Below, piece after piece: positions 1 through 8,165 of a DNA stretch of 41,590 bases. Under the pieces are notes generated by a model. That model searched no databases, was not told where the DNA came from, and saw nothing but the letters and a program-made list of their open reading frames with translations. The stretch is from an uncultured Lachnospiraceae bacterium (GTDB taxonomy: Bacteria > Bacillota > Clostridia > Lachnospirales > Lachnospiraceae), in assembly GCA_902765725.1 (NCBI GenBank), contig CACXAT010000022.1, positions 1 to 41,590 on the forward strand. The letters run 5' to 3'. The first letter of the stretch is position 1, and each line of letters starts with the position of its first letter. A program made the position numbers and the translations under genes.

Positions 1-372
1 GTAGTCTATGTCCTCAATCAGACTCGTATGGATCGTTACGGCCTGCAGGATTCCCGGAATCAGCCAGCGGAATATATTCAGCAGTCCGCCGATCAGCAGG
101 AACTGGATGCCGTTTCTGCGTATATTGTCCGGGGATGTACGGCCGCCGCCGATACCGAAGCCCATACAGATCATAAAGACCGACGGACCAAAAACGCACA
201 GGCCGATGATCGCGGTGCCGAGATTCGTAAGACCTCTGCTGGCAATTCCTGCCTCCATGGCCTCTTCCATAACATGGACTGTAGGAAGGCCGATGATCGC
301 GATCGCCTTCAGAAGATCGAATTCGCCAAACCGTGTCAATGGTTTCTTTGCAGTTGCAGCATTGTTGTTCAT
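1..372 (-). CDS. Membrane acyltransferase-like protein, N-terminal 124 residues (partial)
   Basis: An open frame begins at ATG 372 and runs without a stop off the left edge, so the C-terminal part is missing. The visible part starts with a polar N-terminus rich in Asn and Ala, then a segment with FDLLKAIAIIGLPTVH (an F/R-D-x-L+K/R-x-hydrophobic-H pattern typical of the first helix of integral-membrane acyltransferases), then at least two more hydrophobic helices and GFGIGGGR. A GGGGTG ribosome site lies upstream of the ATG. I infer a multi-span membrane protein of the acyltransferase-3/DUF1624 kind that modifies a surface glycan. The exact family cannot be settled from 124 residues. Confidence 0.6.
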   Translation of the reverse strand, partial: MNNNAATAKKPLTRFGEFDLLKAIAIIGLPTVHVMEEAMEAGIASRGLTNLGTAIIGLCVFGPSVFMICMGFGIGGGRTSPDNIRRNGIQFLLIGGLLNIFRWLIPGILQAVTIHTSLIEDIDY

Positions 373-401
373 GCTCTCTGTCACCCCATTTTGTCAGAAT
401 T

Positions 402-410
402 AATATATCA
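402..410 (-). promoter_or_regulatory. Possible extended -10 promoter of the acyltransferase-like gene
   Basis: On the minus strand the sequence reads TGA then TATATT, an extended -10 arrangement, 30 bases before ATG 372 in an AT-rich stretch. No convincing -35 box precedes it. Confidence 0.3.
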
Positions 411-474
411 TAATAAAACTATTCTATGATAATATATGCGAATTTTCAAGACAGACAGCCGGATGCGGCAGAAT

Positions 475-1170
475 TTACGAGGCTTCCTCAACCAGCATTC
501 CTGTCAGCGCGGGAACGTTGAATTTCGACGTAAAGTGATCACATTTGCACAGAAAGGAATAGAACACATGGCGTCCCGTACCGGAGAGGGATTCATAATT
601 CGCCTGCCCCTTGGCGAGTATTACGTCTGCTTCATCCAGTGCCCTCTGCGCCTCCTGAGACATCATGGAATACACGGTTCCGGCGACCGCCTTCCCGCTC
701 GACAGGATCCGGGCGATCTGATCGATGCCTGTATAGAGAGCGTCATCCACCGTCACGTCGTTCAGGACTTCCCCTCCCCGGACAAGTACCTGCAGCTTCG
801 CCGTGTCAAACAGGCTCAGGAAGGTCGCCTCATCCACGTTATTCTGCGCACCGTAGTCGATATAATTGCCGATCCTCGCAAAGGCAAGTGCCTCCGCGAG
901 GGGATCTGCAGAGCTCTCTATGCGGGAGCGGATCCCATCCTCCATACGAAGCACCAGGTCATTGTACTGCCGCTTGACATCAGCAAAACTGTCCCGGGCA
1001 CCGAACCGCTTCCTGTACGCCTCGTTAAACCGGTACAGCAGTTCAGAGGTTGTGTCCTGCTCCGAGCGCTGCTCTATGATCTTCCGAACTTCAGCCAGGT
1101 ATACTTCGTCCGCGCTCACCCTCACCTGGTGGTCATACATACATTTCGCACATGCCTGCGATATTCTCAC
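475..1170 (-). CDS. DUF89 (ARMT1-like) family protein, apparently internally deleted
   Basis: The start is GTG 1170, with GGAGG eight bases upstream, giving 231 residues. DUF89 proteins are metal-dependent phosphatases proposed to repair damaged phospho-metabolites. Matching features: an N-terminal CxxC (Cys7, Cys10), the GNYIDYGA segment near 101-108, VRGGEVLNDVT near 130-140, AKGQANYESL near 186-195, and a C-terminal FLCKC segment. Bacterial relatives are usually near 285 residues and carry a DNxGE metal/substrate motif just before the VRGG strand. Here LFDTAK (120-125) runs straight into QVLVRGG, so about 50-55 residues including DNxGE are absent, in frame. The protein may be inactive or a decaying gene. 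A TATAAT box lies 34 bases upstream of the start. Confidence 0.7.
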   Translation of the reverse strand: MRISQACAKCMYDHQVRVSADEVYLAEVRKIIEQRSEQDTTSELLYRFNEAYRKRFGARDSFADVKRQYNDLVLRMEDGIRSRIESSADPLAEALAFARIGNYIDYGAQNNVDEATFLSLFDTAKLQVLVRGGEVLNDVTVDDALYTGIDQIARILSSGKAVAGTVYSMMSQEAQRALDEADVILAKGQANYESLSGTGRHVFYSFLCKCDHFTSKFNVPALTGMLVEEAS

Positions 1171-1203
1171 AGCCCGTCCTCCTCTTCTCTCATTCTGGAA
1201 GCT

Positions 1204-1209
1204 ATTATA
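1204..1209 (-). promoter_or_regulatory. -10 box for the DUF89 gene
   Basis: A perfect TATAAT lies on the minus strand 34 bases upstream of GTG 1170. The -35 region is not well conserved. Confidence 0.45.
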
Positions 1210-1356
1210 GCAGATTCTTTCTGTATACTCCCTGCTGATCCGCGTGGATTCTGCCTGGCCGGTGCGTATATGTAGATGAACCCGGACACACCAGGAATTA
1301 CAGACGAATCGAATGTCCGTATGAATATATATAATACAGAAAAGGAGCGCAATATC

Positions 1357-1497
1357 ATGAAGAAGAATATAGTGAGACGTTTTACAGATTTTATCAGGAA
1401 CTGCTTTAAGGAATATGACAAGACGATCCGTTACGGAGCAGAGCACAACATGCTCTCCATTCTCTATGGCCCCTTTCACTGCACTACAGTATTATGA
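1357..1497 (+). CDS. Small basic hypothetical protein (46 aa)
   Basis: An ATG at 1357 follows an AAAGGAG ribosome site with good spacing, and a strong terminator follows about 55 bases after the stop. The product begins MKKNIVRRFTDFIRN and is basic and amphipathic at its N-terminus. I do not recognise a family. Its last 11 codons lie inside the first copy of a 28-bp tandem repeat, so its C-terminus may be a product of repeat expansion. It could be a real short peptide, or the remnant of a longer gene whose frame was lost. The ribosome site and terminator are the only support. Confidence 0.4.
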   Translation: MKKNIVRRFTDFIRNCFKEYDKTIRYGAEHNMLSILYGPFHCTTVL

Positions 1498-1548
1498 CCC
1501 ATATTACTGCACTACAGTTTTATGACCCGCATTACTGAACAGAAATAA
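1465..1548 (+). repeat. Three tandem copies of a 28-bp repeat
   Basis: Copies lie at 1465-1492, 1493-1520 and 1521-1548. Each begins TATGRCCC and the first two share ACTGCACTACAGTWT. Copies 1 and 2 differ at a handful of positions; copy 3 diverges after ACTGMAC. Because 28 is not a multiple of three, each copy shifts any reading frame crossing it. Confidence 0.75.
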
Positions 1549-1551
1549 GCG

Positions 1552-1592
1552 GCAGGCACTCTTTCAGAAATGAGAGGGTGCCTGCTGTTTTT
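1552..1592 (+). terminator. Rho-independent terminator after the small ORF
   Basis: GCAGGCAC..CTTTCA pairs with TGAGAG..GTGCCTGC around a GAAA loop, giving a long stem with a small bulge, followed by TGTTTTTG. It would end plus-strand transcripts from the 46-aa ORF and isolate the HD-domain gene. Confidence 0.85.
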
Positions 1593-1623
1593 GTATGTTC
1601 ATATTATTTTTACAATGTAGTTC

Positions 1624-1652
1624 TTGAAACTATGTGTGAACAGTTCTATAGT
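1624..1652 (+). promoter_or_regulatory. SigA-type promoter of the HD-domain gene
   Basis: TTGAAA (1624-1629) and TATAGT (1647-1652) are separated by exactly 17 bases. Transcription would start about 30 bases before the ATG at 1692. Confidence 0.7.
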
Positions 1653-1691
1653 AATCGGCATAAGATTCTGTAATGAATGGAAGGTGACATT

Positions 1692-2195
1692 ATGTCCGAC
1701 CACGTTAAATCACTTTTATATCAATACGGCAATGATATCCTTCAGTCTGCGGAGTTCCAGAGTGCTTTCGGGCAGACGCATCACAGATGTATGACGGTTG
1801 CAGAGCATTCCCTCGGAGTTGCTGTGATCTGCCTGTATATGTGTGTGATCCTGCAGAGACTTCACATCTCCGTCCAGATCCGGTCCCTCACCGTCGCAGC
1901 GCTGTGCCATGACCTGGGGATCATGGGGCGCAGCGAGAAGTACCACAGTAATCTTGAATGCTACGGCAGACACCCGGAGGATTCACTGGATGTGATCCGC
2001 AGTATGATCGACAAGGAGGAATACAACGATATCATCGAGGATTCGGTGCGCCGTCACATGTGGCCACTGACTCCGGTCCCTCCCAGATACCATGAAGGGG
2101 TCATGCTCACGACAGCGGATAAGATCTCCGCAGTCATGGAGCGCCTGGGCTGGTCTCCGGCCAGGAAGCTGGATCTTACCGCAGTTTCCAGATAA
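1692..2195 (+). CDS. HD-domain metal-dependent phosphohydrolase (167 aa)
   Basis: ATG 1692 is preferred to an upstream in-frame ATG at 1677 because AAGGTGA lies just before it, while 1677 has no ribosome site. The HD signature is present: His39 in VAEHS, His73-Asp74 in ALCHDLG, and a later Asp in the TTADKIS helix. HD proteins hydrolyse phosphoesters, often of nucleotides or second messengers. The substrate cannot be named from sequence. The gene stands alone between its own promoter and a terminator. Confidence 0.8.
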   Translation: MSDHVKSLLYQYGNDILQSAEFQSAFGQTHHRCMTVAEHSLGVAVICLYMCVILQRLHISVQIRSLTVAALCHDLGIMGRSEKYHSNLECYGRHPEDSLDVIRSMIDKEEYNDIIEDSVRRHMWPLTPVPPRYHEGVMLTTADKISAVMERLGWSPARKLDLTAVSR

Positions 2196-2219
2196 CCGAT
2201 ATGTACAGGACTCCAATAT

Positions 2220-2247
2220 AAAACAGCGCCGGTTCCGGCGCTGTTTT
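2220..2247. terminator. Bidirectional terminator between convergent genes
   Basis: A perfect 13-bp stem starts with AAAACAGCGCC and ends with GGCGCTGTTTT. It has A and T flanks on both sides, so it can serve the HD gene on the plus strand and the phosphatase gene on the minus strand. Confidence 0.9.
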
Positions 2248-2261
2248 ATTGCTCTTGCAGA

Positions 2262-4427
2262 TTATCTGGCAGGTTTTCCTTTGTACTCCAGGCAGAGCAT
2301 GGTCATATCGTCGAACTGCTCTGCGCCCATCACAAAGTCGTCCACCTCTTCTCTCACATTCTCCAGAATCTGTCTGGGAGACGCAGACGTATCTTTGTTC
2401 AGTGCATCCAGCATTCTCTGTGTACCGAACATGTTCTCATTCTTATCGGCAGCTTCCGGAATGCCGTCCGTGTACAGGAACAGCTTGTCTCCGGGCTGAA
2501 GCTGAATCTCGTATTCCGTATACTGTACCCCGTCCATTCCTCCGATCACGAATCCGTGCTTATCCTTCAGCAGGGAGAAGGTGCCGTTCTGCATCACGGC
2601 CGGATACTCATGGCCTGCATTGGAGGCTGTGATCTTTCCTGTGCTGATCTCCAGGATGCCTGCCCAGACGGTTACGAACATCTCAACCTGATTGCTGGAG
2701 CAGATGGCGTCATTGGTCTTGACCAGAATCTCTGCAGCACTCTTTCCAAGCATGGCGCAGTTCTGGAGGATGACCTTGGAGATCATCATAAACAGAGCCG
2801 CGGGGACGCCCTTTCCGCTGACATCCGCCATGACAAGGCACAGATGGTCTTCATCGATCAGGAAGAAGTCATAGAAGTCACCGCCGACCTCCCTTGCAGG
2901 ATCCATGGACGCATAGATATCGAATTCCCTCCGGCCCGGGAAGGGCGGGAACACGTTCGGGATCATGCTGTTCTGGATCCGGTTTGCCATTTGCAGCTCC
3001 GTACTGACACGTTCCTTCTCCCGCGTGATCCGGGTGATATCCTGGATATACCGCTTCGTCTTTTTGGACAGATCATCAAAGGCTTCCGCGAGAACTTCTA
3101 TCTCATCATCGGTCCTGTAGGCATCCTTCATCTCAAAAAGCCTGCCCGTCTGGCTGCTTATATTGATATCCTTCGTCATCTCCTCGATGGGGCTGACGAT
3201 CCTGCGGGACACCTGCAGGGTGGCAAAGAAGCCGGCGATGCCGATCAGGACTATGACAACGAGGATATTGCAGAGCGTTCTGACCGTGCCTGCCCTGAAC
3301 CGTCCTCTTGCGTCCTGGTTGATCTTGTCGTACTCCTCCAGCAGCAGATTCTCGGGTGCCTCTGTGACCTCCTTGTCGACGATCGATATCAGAGCCCAGC
3401 CCACTGTACGCATGGGCGCGCCGGCAAGGTAATACTCTTTGTCCTCGATCGTAATGACTCTCAGATCGGTCACATCCGCAAGCGCATCTGTCACAAGCTT
3501 CGCGATATCGGTATTGCTGCTCTCTTTAAGCCCCTTTGCTTTGTCGGAGATCTCCGCCGGGAACAGATAATTGTCCTGCGGAGCCAGTATCACGTTGCCG
3601 TCCTCATTGATGACAAATGAAAAACCGGACTGGCTGTTCGACGCATTGACTACCTCCGTCATGCTCTCGAGTATAAGATCCGCTCCGGCAACGCCGATCA
3701 TCTCGCCGTCTGCCATCACCGGCACAGAGCAGGTAACGCACAGATTGCCGCTGAACGCATCCGTCATGATTCCGGTAAAGCTGATCCCGTCCTCTTCCAC
3801 CGCGCCGGTGTACCAGGGCCTCTCCCGGACCTGGAAGGGGATCGGCCTGCCGCTCTCATCCAGCTTGTTGGAGGACATGGAGTCCGCCACCAGGAAAGTC
3901 CCATCCCTGAATCCGATATAGCAGGCGCTTATCTTATCCGAGCTGCTGACCATGGAGGTCATCGGTATGGCAAGATGTCCCAGGATGCCGAGGTACTCAG
4001 ACTCTCCCAGGTCCACTCCCTCTTCACCAAGAGCCATGACCGACACGGTGCCGTCATGGGACGGATCCGGAAGACTGACCTTCACAGGCTCCACCATGCC
4101 CCGGTTCTCCCAGAGGCCGCCGGCCATGCTCTGCAGCATAGTGACATTGTTCATAACCTCCGCGAAGTCATTGTCCGCAACACTTGCCTGAAGGCTCGTC
4201 GAGCTGGCCAGAGAACCCTCCATGACTTTGAGCATCGTATCCTTCGACGTTCCGGAGATCGCCTGTTCCTGTTCGATCCGGGTCTCCTCCACCACGTCCG
4301 TCAGCATCCTGCTCTGGAAATAAGCTAGTACGGCAAATACACCGATGGTGATGAGCAGTATCCCGATCACGAGGTTGACCATCTTCTTCTGGAGTCCCCC
4401 GTATGTCAGCCCTAATATCTTTTTCAA
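2262..4427 (-). CDS. Cache-HAMP-PP2C (SpoIIE/RsbU-type) serine phosphatase
   Basis: This is a 721-residue membrane sensor phosphatase. It has TM1 at about 16-38, an extracellular double-Cache sensor at about 40-375 (with RPWYTGAV near 203-210), TM2 at about 385-405, HAMP at about 405-460, a short coiled coil, and a PP2C/SpoIIE domain at about 500-715. Metal-binding motifs are intact: GGDFYDFF (515-522), ADVSGKG (534-540), TDG (653-655) and FDDMTM (705-710). Such proteins dephosphorylate an anti-sigma-factor antagonist in response to an extracellular ligand. No antagonist, anti-sigma or sigma gene is nearby, so its target is elsewhere. The start is TTG 4427, with GGAGG eight bases upstream. 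Confidence 0.9.
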   Translation of the reverse strand: MKKILGLTYGGLQKKMVNLVIGILLITIGVFAVLAYFQSRMLTDVVEETRIEQEQAISGTSKDTMLKVMEGSLASSTSLQASVADNDFAEVMNNVTMLQSMAGGLWENRGMVEPVKVSLPDPSHDGTVSVMALGEEGVDLGESEYLGILGHLAIPMTSMVSSSDKISACYIGFRDGTFLVADSMSSNKLDESGRPIPFQVRERPWYTGAVEEDGISFTGIMTDAFSGNLCVTCSVPVMADGEMIGVAGADLILESMTEVVNASNSQSGFSFVINEDGNVILAPQDNYLFPAEISDKAKGLKESSNTDIAKLVTDALADVTDLRVITIEDKEYYLAGAPMRTVGWALISIVDKEVTEAPENLLLEEYDKINQDARGRFRAGTVRTLCNILVVIVLIGIAGFFATLQVSRRIVSPIEEMTKDINISSQTGRLFEMKDAYRTDDEIEVLAEAFDDLSKKTKRYIQDITRITREKERVSTELQMANRIQNSMIPNVFPPFPGRREFDIYASMDPAREVGGDFYDFFLIDEDHLCLVMADVSGKGVPAALFMMISKVILQNCAMLGKSAAEILVKTNDAICSSNQVEMFVTVWAGILEISTGKITASNAGHEYPAVMQNGTFSLLKDKHGFVIGGMDGVQYTEYEIQLQPGDKLFLYTDGIPEAADKNENMFGTQRMLDALNKDTSASPRQILENVREEVDDFVMGAEQFDDMTMLCLEYKGKPAR

Positions 4428-4472
4428 GAAGGTATCCTCCGTCTGTTCCAGTGTCTGTGCAATGACAGTGTT

Positions 4473-4481
4473 ACTATATCA
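4473..4481 (-). promoter_or_regulatory. Extended -10 promoter of the phosphatase gene
   Basis: The minus strand reads TGATATAGT, an extended -10 element about 45 bases upstream of the TTG start. No clear -35 box is seen. Confidence 0.45.
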
Positions 4482-4507
4482 CAATTCCCGTATATCGTGG
4501 TACAGAA

Positions 4508-4532
4508 AACGCCCGGCCAGAAGCCGGGCGTT
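4508..4532 (-). terminator. Terminator at the end of the arabinan operon
   Basis: AACGCCCGGC pairs perfectly with GCCGGGCGTT around a 5-base loop. On the minus strand it is followed by TTTTCTGT. It lies about 65 bases after the GH127 stop and just upstream of the phosphatase promoter. Confidence 0.75.
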
Positions 4533-4598
4533 CCTGCAGAATCAGATTCTATATCTCTTATTCGATCACGAACCTCATGTCAGTCCGTCACATCCCGG

Positions 4599-6548
4599 TC
4601 AGTACCGCATCCAGACGAGCATCTCTCCGCATCCCCGGTTGTTCCAGAAGCAGTAGGGAACTGCAGTAAGCTTCACCGGTTTTTCCTCCCGCGCAGCTCC
4701 TGCCAGCGGTCTGTAGAGCTCATCGCCCCAGTCCTCTCTGTCAAGCCGGTATCCTGCGCACTCAAGCGTCATCACGCCGCCCAGGATATCATCGCGCATA
4801 TGCTCAGTGATCCCCTGCGCCGGGTCAACCCGAAGGGCCTGCAGATCGTCTCCGTTGTCCGCCTCCTCCAGGCAGTAGACCAGGGGCCCCTTCATGAGAG
4901 CGGTCCTGCCGCAATCGGCCCGCACGTCCGGACGGGCCTGCATGAAGCGGGGCTTCATCTCCATCTGTATCCGGATCTCATCCCCCTGCTTCCAGGTCCT
5001 TTCGATCCCGATCATGCAGACGCCAGAGGCCTGCACGCTTATGCTCTCTCCATTCACCCAGATCTGCATCTCCTGCGTCCAGCCCGGACGGCGCAGGAGA
5101 ATCTTCGCCGGTGTCTCACGCTCCAGCTGATCGATCTTGATGCGGACCTCTCCGTCAAAGGGATACTCCGTTGCGATCTCCAGGACCGCCCGTTCCCCGG
5201 CCAGGGTGGTCTCCCACCTGCCGCCTGTATAAAGGGCGATGGCCAGGCTGCCTTCATCTGCGTACCATGCGTACTGATGAATGGATGCCAGAGTCCGGGC
5301 GATGTTCGGAGGACAGCAGGCGCAGGCAAACCATCCCTGCCGCTCTTCCTTCACGTGGGCGATGTCCGGGTTCTTCCTGCAGGCATCCGGCCAGACCTCC
5401 AGCGGATTGACATAGAAGAACCGGTCTCCGGACAGGGAGATGCCCGCAGCCACGGTGTTGTACAGGGCCGTTTCCATGGTGTCCGCATACTTTGCGTCCC
5501 CGGTGATCTGGAACATCCTTCTGCAGAACATCGCAAGGCCGATGGAAGCGCAGCTCTCTGCGTAGGCAGAGTGGTTCGGAAGGTCGTAGTCGGTCGTAAA
5601 GCGCTCTCCGACGCCGGCAGAGCCGATGCCGCCGGTTATATACATCCGCTTCTTCGTGATATTGTCATAGAGCCTCTCGCAGGCATCCAGCAGTCCTTCG
5701 TCCTGTTTGTACCAGGCAAGATCTGCCATGGCGCTGAGCATATAGACGGCACGGACGGCATGGCCCTCTGCCGTATCCTGTTCCCGGACCGGCGCATGGG
5801 TCTGGTTGTAGGGCGGATCGCAGATCAGCCCCGGGAAGATATTGCTGCCGTACTCTTCATGGAGACGAAGGAGCAGGGAGGGATCCTTGCCGCGTTCATT
5901 GATGAAATGATACGCCTCGTCCAGGTATCTCTCTTCTCCGGTCACCTGATATAGCCTGACCAGCGCAAGCTCGATCTCTTCGTGCCCCGGCACGCCGGCT
6001 CTCTTGCCCTCTTCAGGTCCGAAGGTATCACAGATGAGATCCGCGTTCTTCCGGACGATATTAAGGAGTTTATCCTTGCCGGTCACCTGATAATAGGCGA
6101 CGCCGGCTTCGATGAAATGACCTGCCACGTACAGCTCATGCGCCTCAAGCAGGTTCGTCCAGCGCTTGTCCTTCTCCTGCAGGATGAACCGAGTATCGAA
6201 GTATCCGCTCTCATCCTGGACTCTCTCCAGCAGGTCAACCGCCTCGTCGATCGTCTTCTCCAGATCCGGATCCGGTCTGGTGGCCAGGGAACAGGCCGCC
6301 GCCTCGAGCCATTTCGCAAGATCCGAGTCCTGGAACACCATGCCGGTGAATCCGCCCTCTTCCTCTCCTGCGGCAGCCTTGAAGTTGTGGATGCAGCCGC
6401 TCTTCTCCTCAGCGCTGATCCGGTCATTCATCATGTCCCACTGATAGGGGATGATCCGCTCCGGGACCTGTCCCGTATACCGGTCCCAGAAGCTGTCGCG
6501 CACACAGGCCTTTCTGATATCGGCCGTCTCATATCTCTTTTCTAACAT
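4599..6548 (-). CDS. GH127 beta-L-arabinofuranosidase (HypBA1-like)
   Basis: The 649-residue protein is close to the family's usual length and has no signal peptide, so it is cytoplasmic. GH127 enzymes release L-arabinose from beta-L-arabinofuranosides, as in HypBA1 of Bifidobacterium longum. The zinc-cysteine active site is intact: Glu331 and Cys333 in AYAESC, and Cys411-Cys412 in CCPPN, matching HypBA1 Glu338, Cys340, Cys417 (nucleophile) and Cys418. The ATG follows AGGGAGAG. It is the last gene of the arabinan operon, after a stem-loop that may lower its expression. Its presence beside GH51 and GH43 enzymes suggests the operon also handles beta-linked arabinose, for example from extensin-type glycans. 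Confidence 0.92.
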   Translation of the reverse strand: MLEKRYETADIRKACVRDSFWDRYTGQVPERIIPYQWDMMNDRISAEEKSGCIHNFKAAAGEEEGGFTGMVFQDSDLAKWLEAAACSLATRPDPDLEKTIDEAVDLLERVQDESGYFDTRFILQEKDKRWTNLLEAHELYVAGHFIEAGVAYYQVTGKDKLLNIVRKNADLICDTFGPEEGKRAGVPGHEEIELALVRLYQVTGEERYLDEAYHFINERGKDPSLLLRLHEEYGSNIFPGLICDPPYNQTHAPVREQDTAEGHAVRAVYMLSAMADLAWYKQDEGLLDACERLYDNITKKRMYITGGIGSAGVGERFTTDYDLPNHSAYAESCASIGLAMFCRRMFQITGDAKYADTMETALYNTVAAGISLSGDRFFYVNPLEVWPDACRKNPDIAHVKEERQGWFACACCPPNIARTLASIHQYAWYADEGSLAIALYTGGRWETTLAGERAVLEIATEYPFDGEVRIKIDQLERETPAKILLRRPGWTQEMQIWVNGESISVQASGVCMIGIERTWKQGDEIRIQMEMKPRFMQARPDVRADCGRTALMKGPLVYCLEEADNGDDLQALRVDPAQGITEHMRDDILGGVMTLECAGYRLDREDWGDELYRPLAGAAREEKPVKLTAVPYCFWNNRGCGEMLVWMRY

Positions 6549-6565
6549 GGTTCTCTCCCTATAAA

Positions 6566-6602
6566 GACGGAAGCGGATAATAAGGTCATATCCGCTTCCG
6601 TC
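6566..6602 (-). terminator. Intercistronic stem-loop between GH51 and GH127 genes
   Basis: GACGGAAGCGGATA pairs with TATCCGCTTCCGTC, a perfect 14-bp stem. Only a weak TTTAT follows on the minus strand, so it probably attenuates transcription or protects the upstream mRNA rather than stopping it fully. Confidence 0.6.
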
Positions 6603-6608
6603 TCCTCT

Positions 6609-8114
6609 TTACTGCTTCTTCAGCCGAATCACGTTCCAGCTCTTGGCCGGGAACTTCATGGTCAGGCATCCTGCGTCGATCCTGTCTGTATCCACGCATA
6701 CCGGTTTTACCTGATCCGGATCCTGCTCTGTGTTCACTGCCTTCACATCATCATGGGTCAGGAGAATGTGCTGCTGGATGGCGTAGCCTTCGAACTGTCT
6801 CACATCCATCGTCACTTCATAGGAATTCTCCAGATCCTTGTTGACTGCGAATACCGTCAGGGTTCCCTCTTCTTCATTGTTGATGACTACAGAGTCGATG
6901 TACGGTGCGTCACCGTGCTTTGACTCGTAGGAGTCGACCTTGACCGAGGTGTGCAGCACGGTACCACGTCCCATGGTGCTGGCATGCATGTACGGATAGA
7001 AGATGGTCTGTCTCCAGGCACCGGTATCCGAGGTCATGATCGGGGCGATGACGTTAACCAGCTGTGCCAGGCAGGCGATCTTCACGCGGTCTGCGTGGCG
7101 AAGCAGGGTGATCAGCATGCTGCCGACCAGCAGGGCATCTTCGAAGTTGTAGATGTCCTCGAGCTGATGGGGATGCTGGATCCATTTCTCGAGCTTCTTG
7201 TCCGCTTCATTGGAGTGATACCAGACATTCCATTCGTCGAAGCTGAGGTTGATCTTCTTGTTGGTGCGCTTCACTGCCTTCACATAATCACACACCGCCA
7301 CGATGGAATGGATGAAGTTGTCCATATCCACGCTGGATGCCAGGAAGTCAGGCGTATTGTCATCGCGGTTTCCATAGTAGGTATGCAGGCTCAGATAGTC
7401 TGTCGTCTCATAGGACTGCATCAGGACCTCTGCCTCCCAGGACGCGAAGGTCGGCATGGAGGTGTTGGAGGAACCGCAGGCGACGCATTCGATCGACGGG
7501 TCGACCATCTTCATGATGCGGCCTGCCTCCGCGGCGATACGTCCGTACTCGGTCGCGGTCTTGTGGCCCATCTGCCAGGGGCCGTCCATCTCATTGCCCA
7601 GGCACCAGACCTTGATGCCAAAGGGATCCTCTGCCCCGTTTTTGCGGCGCAGGTCGCTGTAATACGATCCGCCCTTCACGTTGCAGTATTCAATCACGGC
7701 TCTTGCCTCTTCGATGCCGCGGGTGCCGAGATTGATCGCGTACATGGGTTTCGTATTCGCCTTCTTCGCCCAGTTCATGAACTCATGAAGGCCGAATTCA
7801 TTGGTCTCGATCACACCCCAGGCCGGGTCGATCCTGTGCGCGCGCTCTGATACCGGTCCGATGGAATCTTCCCAGCGGAAGCCCGAAACAAAATTGCCGC
7901 CCGGATAGCGTACCATGGGGACATCGATCTCACGGATCAGATCCAGTGTATCCCTGCGCAGGCCGTCTTCATCTGAGACCTCAAGTCCCGGCTGATAGAT
8001 TCCTTCGTATACTGCTCTTCCCAGATGCTCGATAAATGAAGCGTAGATGCGCTCATCCACTTTTGAGACTTCGATCTCGCGGTCGATGCTGATCCTAGCC
8101 TGTTTCTCTGCCAT
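6609..8114 (-). CDS. abfA: GH51 alpha-L-arabinofuranosidase
   Basis: The 501-residue cytoplasmic enzyme removes terminal alpha-L-arabinofuranosyl units from arabino-oligosaccharides. The acid/base Glu175 (CLGNEMDG) and nucleophile Glu294 (SFDEWN) fall at the same numbers as in the Geobacillus stearothermophilus enzyme. The fold is an N-terminal TIM barrel with a C-terminal beta domain. ATG 8114 was chosen because GGAGAG lies six bases before it; an upstream in-frame start at 8147 lacks support. It lies 51 bases after the GH43 gene. A second GH51 in the same operon (11447-12979) is clearly divergent, which suggests different linkage preferences. Confidence 0.93.
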   Translation of the reverse strand: MAEKQARISIDREIEVSKVDERIYASFIEHLGRAVYEGIYQPGLEVSDEDGLRRDTLDLIREIDVPMVRYPGGNFVSGFRWEDSIGPVSERAHRIDPAWGVIETNEFGLHEFMNWAKKANTKPMYAINLGTRGIEEARAVIEYCNVKGGSYYSDLRRKNGAEDPFGIKVWCLGNEMDGPWQMGHKTATEYGRIAAEAGRIMKMVDPSIECVACGSSNTSMPTFASWEAEVLMQSYETTDYLSLHTYYGNRDDNTPDFLASSVDMDNFIHSIVAVCDYVKAVKRTNKKINLSFDEWNVWYHSNEADKKLEKWIQHPHQLEDIYNFEDALLVGSMLITLLRHADRVKIACLAQLVNVIAPIMTSDTGAWRQTIFYPYMHASTMGRGTVLHTSVKVDSYESKHGDAPYIDSVVINNEEEGTLTVFAVNKDLENSYEVTMDVRQFEGYAIQQHILLTHDDVKAVNTEQDPDQVKPVCVDTDRIDAGCLTMKFPAKSWNVIRLKKQ

Positions 8115-8165
8115 CCTGTACTCTCCTTTTTTTGTGTGTACTGTCATCCAGTGCCTTTTATTGCT

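Noticed and set aside
436..1275. A 279-codon plus-strand frame opposite the DUF89 gene
   Set aside because: The minus strand encodes a recognisable family with a good start; the plus frame shows no domain and no ribosome site.
1465..1548. CRISPR array
   Set aside because: The 28-bp units are directly adjacent, without spacers, and there are no cas genes.
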